DNA from: Fremontodendron californicum
Taxonomy: Eukaryota; Streptophyta; Magnoliopsida; Malvales; Malvaceae
DNA length: 64,000 bases
NCBI GenBank assembly: GCA_030761205.1
Contig: JAULJL010000010.1
Coordinates: 6,701,001-6,765,000, forward strand
Direction: 5' to 3'
Shown here: positions 1-10,045 of the stretch, one piece after another
Layout of the letters: each line of letters begins with the position of its first letter
How positions within the stretch are numbered: position 1 is the stretch's first letter
Translations under genes and position numbers: made by a program
The notes under the pieces: model-generated
The model's input: only the letters and a program-made list of their open reading frames with translations
Databases searched by the model: none
What the model was told of the DNA's origin: nothing

Positions 1-95
1 GTTGCTTTGTTTGTTGTCATTTATGATTTAAATATCATGTTCTTGCATTTTTAATTTTTTGTTTTCATGATGTTTAAATTTGAGCATGTTTTAGA

Positions 96-575
96 TTTAG
101 TATATCAAGTGTTTGTGAAAATGCTTGTGTGGTTTTTGCATGATTTGGGTTTTATGTCTTAGTTGAGCATGTTTTAGATTTAGTATATTAAGTGTTTGTG
201 AAAATGCTTTTGTGGTTTTTGCATGATTTGAGTTTTATATTTTAGTTGAGCATGTTAGTATATCAAGTGTTTGTGAAATGCCATGCTTGTTGGAGCTTGA
301 GGCCATTCGGCTACTCCATGTGTTTTGCATTGTGTGTTGCATTTTTGCCATGTTAGTTAGTAGGTTTTTGCATTCTATGACATTTTATTTAGTTTTGCAT
401 GCTAGTATACCAAGTGTTTGTGAAAATGCCATGTTTGCTAGTCATATAGGCCAATCGGCCACTCCTTGAATTTTTGCATTATATGTGCATTCTTTCCATG
501 TTAGTTGATAGGTTAGCATTTGCATGATATTTGTTTGAGTTCTTGGTTTAAGCATGCTTTGTGTTTGTGAAAATG
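96..575 (+). repeat. Irregular repeats inside the LTR
   Basis: The phrase AGTATATCAAGTGTTTGTGA, usually followed by AAATGC and a stretch with GCATG, recurs about five times with irregular spacing. The same units are found on the other strand at about 41400-41900. This is internal LTR structure, not a separate element. Confidence 0.6.
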
Positions 576-1894
576 CCATGCATATTTTAGTTATTAAGTT
601 AGGTTTATTTGCCATGCATGTTCATGCATTTTAGGTCTAGGTTGCATTAAATTTCATGCAAGTTCATTTAGGTCTAGGTCACTATATGAATGCCATGCAT
701 TTTTTCATGACATTTAGGTTTAAACTCATGCATTTCATGCACTATGTTTGCTGTAATTTTTCATGCATTTCATGTTCATGCCACTTGAATAATGACTTGA
801 GCCAATTAATAGTTCAAAGTCATGCTCTCTTGAGCACACTTGTGAAAAATTAAAGTTTGTCAAATTGATTATTTTACCTTTGTGATTTTTTTTACTTAGC
901 CAATTTTTATCTAACTTTCAAAAAGTCCTAGCTACTGTTTGTGAGTCATTTTGCGAGTCTTAAATATTTTTACTTTTATTTTTAAATGATTTTATGAAAG
1001 GAAAACATGTATTTTGGCAAAACAGTTTTTTCACCCAGTACTCGTACTTTTCCGATTTTTCTGGGAGTTCATCTTTAATCATAAAATTAAGCTGATTTTT
1101 TCCCGTGTATCTTTACATGTCCTGAGTCTCCAGTATTTTTGTCAGAATTTTTTGAATTTTTAAAAATAGGATAAAAAATCGTGGCTTAAAACTGGACAGT
1201 GGAGTCAGAATTGAATTTAAAGAAAAATTATTTTTCTGTTTTGGTTAAGTTACTTAGAGGGGGCTGATTAGGAAGGTTGGCTACTGAATTAGGGTAGTTT
1301 CTAAGCCTTTTTAAACTCTAAAAATTATTTTTTAAGTCTCGGGTTAAGGGTAGTCAAGTCCGGATTTTTAAACTTAAGAAATTAGAGCCATTTTAAAAAA
1401 AAAAATAGCCCAGTTTTTATTTTTAATTCAAGCTTTTCAAAATTGTTTTCAAACAATCACAAAGTATTTTGGTTTTAGAATATTTAATTTGACATATTTT
1501 CCTAAGGTAGTCGGATATCTTTTTAGATATACGGATTTCCTTAATTAAAGGAAAAAATACATTTTCATGCATTGCATTTTTCATATTCATGCATTTTATA
1601 TAATATGTGATTTTTTTTTACTATGATAATTCCTATGGTATTGTTATTATTTTGATTTATATATATTTTTTTATGTTATATGACTTTATTCTATGGTTTT
1701 GAATATTTCATGATATCCTGTGCTTTTTATTTAGTTATTTTTATATTATTTAGCATATGTTATGTTCATGCATTATTATTTTTATTTTTATTTTCATGCC
1801 TATTATATGATAGTATTATTTTATATTCCATGTCATTTAAATTATATGCCATATCATCCATATTCGCCATGTCATTTAAATTATGTCATTTCAT

Positions 1895-2160
1895 ATAGAA
1901 TATATTATGTTACCTAGGTTATTTTATATATTATGTCACCTAGGTCATTTCATTTCATTTAGAATATATCATATGACTTAGGATATTACATTTCATATAG
2001 AATATATTATGTCACCTAGGTCATTTCATTTCATTTAGAATATATCATATGACTTAGGATATTACATTTCATATAGAATATATTATGTTACCTAGGTCAT
2101 TTCATTTCATTTAGAATATATCTTATAACTTAGGATATTTCATTTCATTTAGAATATGCT
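1895..2160 (+). repeat. Tandem repeat inside the LTR
   Basis: Alternating units of about 37 bases contain ATAGAATATATTATG, CACCTAGGTCATTTCATTTC and ATATGACTTAGGATATTACA. They are counterparts of the units at about 39850-40145 on the other strand, and unit number differs between the two LTR copies. Confidence 0.7.
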
Positions 2161-2634
2161 AAGGCATTCAAATCATGTCATATCATTTAGGTTGCATTAT
2201 ATTATCTAGATTTTGCTATGTCATTTTATTTATGTCATGCATATACATATCTATTTTTTTTAAATGTTTTAAAGAAAAAAGGATAATGATTTTCAATAAA
2301 ATAAAGATATTCCCGAGTTAAAATAATTCATGAGTTCTCTGTCGGGTTTGCTGGGGAGGATATCATCAATTATCATTAATAACGAAATATCTTCTTTGAA
2401 AAGAGAATGATTCGGGAAGTTTTCCAAAACTAATAAAAATTTCTATATTTTACCACGTTTGTTGGGGAATATAGGAAAATTTTGAATTTATAAATTTCGG
2501 ATCATTTTCAATTAAAAATGGAATTATTTTTTCTTTAAATTGGGAATTAACTTGAAATACTAAATTTAAAAACGATTTTTTACCGAGACTTGAGATAACA
2601 CACGATTAATAAGGTACTGATTTACACGGACGTT

Positions 2635-2658
2635 GTGGGGGTGCTAATCCTTCCCCAC
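2635..2658 (+). other. Conserved hairpin near the 3' end of the LTR
   Basis: GTGGGG and CCCCAC form a six-base stem around a loop containing TGCTAATCC. The same hairpin is present in the other two LTRs of the window (22161-22184 and, on the other strand, 39363-39386). It lies about 300 bases before the LTR end. Confidence 0.6.
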
Positions 2659-3084
2659 ACGTAACCGACTCCCGAACCCGTTTCTTTGATTTCTATGGTT
2701 TTAACGCAGAGTTGAAATTGGTTTTAAAAATGTTTTAATTAATTTTTAAAATATTTTATAAAACCGATTTTAATAGGTGGCCGATCATACCTAGCTAAAA
2801 AAATATTGGTGGCGACTCCATGTCTTTTTCAAGGTCATTTTCAAAACCTTCATTTTTCTAGAGAAAATAAGTCGACTTTTCCTCAGTTTTTTAATGTCAC
2901 GCTTAACGAATAATAAAGTCTTGCGATGAGATTCGTTATTTTTTAGGTTGCGACAATCATCACAAAAAATTAAGCACAAATAACAAAATGGAAAAGGACA
3001 ATTATATTTCCAATGAGACATTGTCTCAATGGCAAGGAAGAAGCTTTGAAACCTTTAGACCTCGGGTTTAAGTCCTGTCAAGTG

Positions 3085-3632
3085 TAGAGGTGCTCATGGC
3101 CGGGCCGAGTCGGGTTTTGGTCGGATTTAGATATGATATCAATGTCATATTCACTTGTTCAAACCTGGCTCAGCCTGAAATATGGGTCTTAAATTCTGCC
3201 CAAGCTCGTTCATATTTGTAAATGGGTAGTTCAAGCCCGTTTAGGCCCGCTTATATTATTTTTTTCTAAAAACATTTAAACATATATTTTTTTCATTATT
3301 TATTTTTAGTAATTTTATTTTTTATTAAGTTTTAAAATATGGATAACTTAACATATTTTTAAATATTTACACTATAATATTATATATATTTTACATAATA
3401 TAAATTATATAATATATAAAATATAAAAATAATATATTATATATTATATAAATGAAAAACGGATCAGGCCGGGCTCAGATCTTGATTGTTGGAGCCAGGC
3501 CCGGCCCATTTTCTAAATGGGCCTCATTTTTTTGTCCAAGCCCATTTTCGGACCTAATATTTTTGTTCAATCCCTCCAAAAAATGGACATACCTTCAGAT
3601 TTGAACAGGTAGCCGACCTTTGAGCAGTTCTA
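3085..3632. mobile_element. hAT-like MITE with 8-bp target duplication
   Basis: The ends form imperfect inverted repeats (TAGAGGTGCTCA and, inverted, TAGAACTGCTCA). They are flanked by GTCAAGTG (3077-3084) and GTCAAGTA (3633-3640), an 8-bp target-site duplication with one mismatch, as expected for hAT elements. The 548-bp interior has subterminal GGGCCGGG-type blocks (near 3100 and 3470-3500) around an AT-rich centre and no coding capacity. Confidence 0.7.
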
Positions 3633-3879
3633 GTCAAGTATGAGTTTGGTCCAATTATATATTGATTTGTTGATGGTTGGTTTGGTTTATTTATTGATTT
3701 CTTCTTGATGTATACATATAATTCATAAAAACAAGGATAATTATCTTATATTATATTGGAGTTTTTAAATTTAATTATATGTGTTTATTATATATTTAAA
3801 AATAATAAATTAATTTATTATTAAATAAGAATATACCAACCATCTAATCTCGCGTGTAGAATTCAAAAACTCTATTAAC

Positions 3880-4200
3880 TTTTTTGGTACATAAGATAAA
3901 AAGCAAATTACAAATGAATGATACCCTCGCCGCAAGCATCGGCTTGCAACAAGGGTAAAAGACTTGTAGATGGACTTTCAAGACGAATTATCTCCGCATC
4001 TACTGTTTGAGCCAGATTTACTAAATAATCAGCACAATAATTGCCCTCTCTAAAAATGTGTGATTTCAATAATCGACCTTTCCTTAATAAAATCACAAGA
4101 ATCACTAATCAATGTTTCAAAATGATGATATTCCTCCAAATTACGGTTTAAAAAAGAACAATCATAGACGTTTCTAACTCCCCAAAGTTATGCATATAGA
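3880..4200 (-). pseudogene. LINE remnant, end of the RNase H domain
   Basis: The minus-strand frame at 3908-4105 reads REGNYCADYLVNLAQ, the closing motif of the RNase H-like domain (RVT_3 type) at the C-terminus of plant L1-type LINE ORF2. It ends in a normal stop before the element's 3' end. Upstream coding continues out of frame for about 90 bases and then is not recognisable, so this is a 5'-truncated and decayed insertion. It is not closely similar to the LINE at 50909-56675. Confidence 0.65.
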
Positions 4201-4715
4201 CACTGATATCCCAAAAGAATAAGAAAACTCATCAAAGGAAATGCTACCCCATTCTAGGGATCTTAACTATAATTTATATTGAATTTATAGATCGCCCATC
4301 AAAAGTGATTGCTGGCAGAGGAATTCGAATTTCGACTTACAAACGAAGTATTCAATATTTTGAAAACTTGTCGATAATATATCAAGTGCATTTTTCGATA
4401 TATGTAATCAAACAATTATTTACCAAGTTATCTCATATCGATTTAAGTATAGAATTCTTCACAATTTTCATTGGTAAAAAGTTATTTGTATAATTACAGT
4501 CACAATTGGAAAGATCAAAACTAGTTTAGTATTAAAAAAAACCTAGTGAATAAATAATAATATATTTCACCAAAAAATTAATAATAATATTTCCTCTTGA
4601 CTATTCTTTTTGTGATCTCTACTTTTTACTAATTACATATTGACCCTAAATTATTGTACTATATTAAATATTGACTCTCAATTTTTTTTTTCAATGGGGT
4701 CAATTTAGTCTCAAA

Positions 4716-5134
4716 TAGAGATGGCAATTTAAAATGCAGATTCGGATATTTGAGGATATTCGATCCGTTTTTTGCGGATTTGGGTAAAAGTCGGATTCGG
4801 ATATTATAATTACTATCCGCAACGGATTCGGATATAAAATCTCGGATATTCATTATCCAAATCTGCATTACCTCTGCAGATTCGGATATCCGAATCCGCT
4901 TATTTGTAAAACACATATATTTGGTTTGATTTTATACTTTTATTTAAAAAATATTGATTTATTGAATTCGAATTTTTAGCGGATTCAGATATTCGACGAA
5001 TAATGTTATTTAATTCGGATAGTAATATGCAGATTAAATGCGGATAATTTATGGATTCCGTTTTTAAAACAATTTTGCGGATTCAAATTCGGATAGTACA
5101 AAAAATACAGATATCCGATCCGTTATCATCCCTA
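4716..5134. mobile_element. hAT-like MITE rich in GCGGATTCGGAT phrases
   Basis: The element starts TAGAGATGGCAA and ends in TTATCATCCCTA, the inverted counterpart with mismatches. Flanks GTCTCAAA (4708-4715) and ATATCAAA (5135-5142) agree at six of eight bases, consistent with an old 8-bp hAT target duplication. The 419-bp interior repeats variants of CGGATTCGGATAT in both orientations and has no gene. Confidence 0.6.
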
Positions 5135-6710
5135 ATATCAAAGCTTATTTTCAGTGGACTCAATTTATAGTTTATCCAATATTAATGCAAATTTTATGAA
5201 ATTATTTCAAATCTCAATGGATCAAGTGATTCCACTAGTTACAATGTGGCTACGCCCTTGCTTGGACTTGTCTAAATGAATACTCGAATTTACTTGCTCA
5301 TTGTCTGAGTCAAACTTAAGCTCTGAGTAATTAGGCAAGTTGAGTTTTAGTTTTTTAATGCTTCACGAATGGCTGAAAAAAATTGTTTTTAAAAAATATT
5401 AGTATAGATACATGTAAATAAAATATAATATTTACTTACATATTTTAACATTTTGTTTGAGTTTTTATTTTGTATTCAAATCGAATTTTGAACTATTCAT
5501 TAATTAATTCAGCATAATTGAATCAAAATTCAAATAATTCGATTATCTTTTAAGTAAAACTAGAAAGGAAAAAAAAAATTTGATCAAGCTCGAACCTGAA
5601 ATTTTTTAATCAAGTCAAGTTTGAACTTGACACTATATTAATTCCGTTCAATTCGATTACAGTCATATTCATTGCAAAAATGTGCCTATAAATTATTATG
5701 ATAATATTTTGTACAATACAATTATTTGCAACTTCTTACAACATTCTATAAATTTTTTTGTTACTAAACATTACCTTTTCTTTGCAATGAGCACTAAAAC
5801 ATAAATTAGAACCAAAACACCCACTGACCCGTCAACCCATTGTTGTACCAATTTGAAGGTAGAATTGTGAAGAAAAATTTGTGCTGATATTTATGAAAAT
5901 GGATTTACTAACAAGTGTTTAAAAGTTTTTTTTTTTTTAATTATTATATTAAATAATTTAATTTTTATTACATTAAAATTTATAATATTAATTATCCATT
6001 ATCATATTTAACAAAAAATTATTATAAATAGTGGTTTTAACTAACTTTAAAAAGTTTGTGAAAAAGCAACTAATCTTAAAAAATATTTTTAGGACACTCA
6101 TAAGCAAGATTTTTATGAAAAATAAAAGTGAAAGAAAATAAAGAGATTAATTATTATATATTCATAAATTAATAAAAAATAATTATTGATAATCAGCAAC
6201 TTTTATCAACATAATTTTTTAGAAAAATATTAATTAGTACCTAATGAAGCTGGTTAAAATAATATTTTAAAAAAATGTAATTCATGAAAAATTTTAAATT
6301 TAATAAAAATAATATATTAAATAAAAAATATTCTTAAAATTATAATTAAAAAACTTTGATCAATATCTATAAACATTAATTAACCGAATTTTTTTCCTTA
6401 TAATGATTTGTATAATTTTTGTTTATGTTTATTCCAATGATTTGGACATAAAAATACTTTTGCTGTCAAAGTTTAGTTTTTGTCTGTTTCAAAAGATTTA
6501 AATAAATATTCAGACTTAAGGACAATATTTTTATAATATTTATGTGTAATTTTTTTTTTAATAAAAGAATTTTTCCCTAAAAAAATACTTTTGACTATAA
6601 AAATGTTATTATCCTGATTGGATACGTGGATTACGTAGAATCAGGCATTACATACCAGGTCGCAATAAGTGGGCGGCGGAGTGTCTTCTTTTGGCCAAAG
6701 GACGAGGTCA
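5135..6710. other. AT-rich intergenic DNA, no gene seen
   Basis: No coding region or RNA gene could be supported. The stretch 5250-5670 has inverted-looking phrases (CTTGCTC, CAAGTTGAG, CAAGCTCGAAC, GAACTTGAC) that suggest an old non-autonomous transposon. The stretch 5890-6120 begins with TTTACTAACAAGTGTTTA, similar to the MITE end at 7231, but clear ends and a target duplication were not found. Confidence 0.4.
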
Positions 6711-7228
6711 TTATACTATTATTTAATATAAATTAATTTTTTTATTATAAAATTGAATAATTGAATAATTATTTTTTAAAAATTGAAGTGAAAAGATAAT
6801 ATAATTAATTGCTATTAATGTGAATCGTTTAAAAAGTTGAAGTGGTATTTAACTTATGTTTAGTTATTGAAATGGTATTTAACTTATGTTTAGTTAATGA
6901 TATAGATGTCAAATATTAACGTGACATCAATAAAATATATTATTTTAAAATAAAATGGAAAAATAAGTAATATATTTTTAACATTTGATATGATATTTTT
7001 AACAACTTGGTTACTTATTTTGTCAATATTATTTTAAAATAATATATTTTATTGATGCTACGTCATCATTTGATATTCACGTTATCAATTAAACACAGGT
7101 TAAATGTCACGTCAATTTTTTTAACAGTTCACTTAGTAATATTTATCTTTTTGCTTCAATTTAAAAAAAATAAAAACTAAATTATTCAATTTTATAATAA
7201 AAAAATTAATTTACATTAAATAATATAA
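6711..7228. mobile_element. Foldback MITE with very long inverted repeats
   Basis: The left half (from TTATACTATTATTTAATATA) is the imperfect reverse complement of the right half (ending ACATTAAATAATATAA). The arms of about 240 bases share, in order, TATAAAATTGAATAA, an AATTGAAG segment, GATGTCAAATATTAACGTGA-like sequence and AATATATTATTTTAAAATAA. The centre is about 60 bases. There is no open reading frame. A related partial piece is visible at 50689-50725. Confidence 0.65.
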
Positions 7229-7412
7229 GGGTTTTGCTAACAAGTGTCTTTAGGGTACTGTTTAAGATTAATTAATATACTATTTTTAATAATAAAATTA
7301 TATTAAATATAAAAATTGATAACTTTATTCATTATTTTTAATACATTAATTAAAAATATTATTATATTTAATAATTTTAAAAAACACCCTTACAACATTT
7401 GTTAACAAAATT
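7228..7412. mobile_element. Short MITE
   Basis: The ends GTTTTGCTAACAAGTGTC and, inverted, TTTTGTTAACAAATGTTG mark a 180-bp element with an AT-rich core. ATAATATA occurs just outside both ends and may be the target duplication, but the local AT richness makes this weak. Confidence 0.45.
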
Positions 7413-7552
7413 TATAATATAATACAGGTCCTCCCAATACCCTCTTCTTTTCCCGTGTTTGGCAAACGGAAACCACAAAATCTCTTCTTACGAATCAGCG
7501 GGCATTAATTATTATCTATCTCCATTCTTGTTTCTCTCTCTTCACTTGGGCC

Positions 7553-7555
<3 letters not shown>

Positions 7556-7599
<44 letters not shown>
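7556..7599. repeat. (TA)n microsatellite
   Basis: An uninterrupted AT/TA dinucleotide run of 44 bases. Confidence 0.97.
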
Positions 7600-7601
<2 letters not shown>

Positions 7602-8933
7602 CAACAACAATTGGTGGCCAAAAAATATAAATTCTAGGAAAAATAATATCTTTATGGTCAAAGGAATTTTTTTCCTCAAAAATTTTCAATTTTATTTCTT
7701 TTTACTCATGTTTGATAATTGATACTATAGGCAAAAAATGGAGAAAACTTACTTTGGATTTTAATTTTTTTTAATTTTTTATTACGTAAAATATAATTAA
7801 TTAATTTTAAAAAAATAAAAAAAATTGCTTCTAAAAAAACAAACCATATTATGTTATTTGCTTTACTACTTTTACTTTTATTTGATCATAACAATTAATA
7901 TTTTTTCTAACACGTAAATACTTATGGTTTTATTTATTTTATTTTATTTTAATTTATAATTATATATTTTATAAATAAATAAAATTAATTAAATGTATAT
8001 TAATCGATATTTGTATTAATATGTAAAAAATTTATATGTACAAATTATATCAAATTAATATAAAAATTATTATTTTTAATGTTAATATAAAATTAAAATT
8101 ATGAAATAAAATAAATTCAATGCAAACTTTAACTTTTTTATTTATCAAATAAATTCATTTATTTTTTAAGATTTTTTGAAAAATTAGAACTATAGAAATA
8201 AAGCAATTCGATGTAAGTTTTAACTAATTTTTATTTGTTATCAAATAAATTTATTTAATAAAATGGATAAATCTGTAAACTAAATGATGATAAAGTCGGT
8301 TAAAAATAATAAAGTAATATACAAAATATAATTAATAAATTATATAATGAAATTGACGAATTTGTTTACTTTTTCTGAAGAAATTGTAACTTTTTTCTAA
8401 ATGATAATACCACAAATATGTAGATTAGAAAAGAAAATAATTTTAGATTTTAAAATAACAATATAATTATGAGTAAAATTAAAGAATAAATTTATTATTA
8501 TAATTTAGAATAAAATAATTTTTTTTGACTAAAAATGTATTTTTATAGTAAATTAACTTATATTCAAATTTTAATAACCTTGCATAATATACTAATATAG
8601 TGTGTAGGTGATCTATAGAAAATTAACTTATATTCAAAGTTTAATATCCTACAATCTGGTTTATAGTAAATTAACTCCTATTTATTGGATAAATCTTAAT
8701 ATATAATAATAATATATTATTAAAATTATAATTTAAAAATATAATTAATAATCATTTTTATTATTTAATTTTAAAAAATTTCCACATCCATTTATATATA
8801 TTATATAGATATAAATTATAAATATTAACAAATTCAAAAATATAATACTAATAATTAAAAAAAATAAAAATATTTAGTCAAAAAACAATAAAAAGATGGT
8901 TGAGGGCACACAATAAAAAGATGGTTACTATCA
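7600..8933. other. AT-rich intergenic DNA, no gene seen
   Basis: Low-complexity AT-rich sequence with no supported gene. Its last 60 bases (AATAAAAAGATGG twice, then the first MULE target site) begin a unit that resumes at 13566 and again at 18256, after the two MULE insertions. Confidence 0.5.
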
Positions 8934-8942
8934 TCGGGTGTC

Positions 8943-9386
8943 GGCTTTTTTATTACAATATAGCCAAAAAAAAAAAAATTATCAAATTACCGTTACTTTT
9001 TGATTATTTCCCAAAATACGGACTTTTTTTTTCAGCTGGGAAATCGCCATCCCCCATGGCGATTTCCCAGCGTCTTTTTTTGCAAATTTGCAAAAAACAC
9101 CAAGGGAAATCGCCATGGGGGATGGCGATTTCCCTTGGTGTTTTTTGCAAATTTGCAAAAAAATACCAAGGGAAATCGCCACCCCCCCATGGCGATTTCC
9201 CTTGGTAATTTTAGCCAATTTTGCTAAAACCATGAAGGGAAATCGCCATGGGGGGTGGCGATTTCCCTTCATGTATATTTTTTTTTTTTAATTAATAAAA
9301 AAAAATTATATTAAAACAATATTTTATTTTAATTTGATAAATTTATTTTTAAAAATTATAAATTAAATTAAAATATTTTTTTTATA
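8943..9386. repeat. TIR of MULE copy 1, gene 3' side, four hairpins
   Basis: The outer 90 bases are AT-rich. Four palindromic modules follow, at about 9035-9071, 9098-9141, 9162-9206 and 9231-9274. Each contains AAATCGCCAT facing ATGGCGATTT and is wrapped in a module-specific extension (CTGGG, CCAAGGG or GAAGGG). Spacers include the small dyad TGCAAATTTGCA. The inner 110 bases are AT-rich and end at TTTTATA. Confidence 0.85.
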
Positions 9387-10045
9387 GGTTTGGTTATTTT
9401 TTTTTTTAAAATATATATTAAAAATGTAATTTAATTTATTATTACAATTTTATAAAAAATAAAAATATATTTCTTATTAAAATTTAAAAAGAAGATTATA
9501 TAAAAAATAAAATTTTTATATCAAAAATTTTATTTTTTATAATTTTGTAATATTATAAAAAAGAAAATTTAATTTATATCAAAAATAATTTAATGATGTA
9601 AAATGTAAATAAATTTTTTTTAAAAGAAATTTATCGAGTCACTTTTTTAAATAAAGAAGTTATTTTTAAGTTGGTATCGTAAAATAATTTTTTTAATTTG
9701 ATTAGTTTTTTTGAGTTGGTATTCGATTAACTCGTGACATTAATTTAATCATTGTTTTTAATAATAATATAGATTGTTACAGTTTAAAACTGGATATTTG
9801 ATAAAAAAATTTTAATTTAATTTCTGATTACATTTTTTTTTCTTATTATAATTTAAAAAGAAAATTAAATTAAAATGAAAAAAAGAAAAGCAACTTATCA
9901 TGTAATTTGGATTATTATATTAAAATTAAATAACAACATTAAGATATAAATTAAAATAAAATATAACAATTAATTTCCGAACAAATTACATGAAATGCAA
10001 AACATATAAATTTATATTAGAAATTTAAAACACATTACAATTATT
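9387..10045. other. Non-coding 3' region of MULE copy 1
   Basis: AT-rich sequence between the TIR and the PMD stop codon, presumably 3' untranslated and downstream sequence of the gene. It is mirrored, almost base for base, at 17145-17803 in copy 2. No other feature is seen. Confidence 0.6.

Larger units (their letters stand above)
1..2955 (+). mobile_element. 3' part of a long Tat/Ogre-type gypsy LTR
   Basis: The sequence matches, in reverse orientation, the 5.4-kb LTR at 39064-44453. Both share the TGTTTGTGAAAATGC repeats, the CACCTAGGTCATTTCATTTC repeats and an end module that runs to TTGCGACA. The copy here covers the last 55 percent or so of the LTR and ends in CA at 2955. It is not followed by the primer-binding site seen after the complete LTR, so it is a 3' LTR or a solo LTR whose 5' part lies outside the window. 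No coding sequence is seen in it; the short frames are chance. Confidence 0.85.

Noticed and set aside
3010..3084. tRNA- or SINE-like stretch with GGGTTTAAGTCC
   Set aside because: A B-box-like phrase is present but no cloverleaf or convincing A box could be drawn.
9035..9275. Regularly spaced palindromes that resemble a CRISPR array
   Set aside because: The spacers are repeated, the arms vary between units, and the DNA is clearly plant nuclear; the modules belong to transposon ends.
8900..9291. Overlapping frames in both strands of the MULE ends, with repeats such as GKSPSPMAIS or GNRHPPWRFP; the same at 13271-13915 and 17895-18206
   Set aside because: They arise from reading through tandem palindromic modules in every frame and both strands; there is no start context, no conserved domain and no consistent frame.
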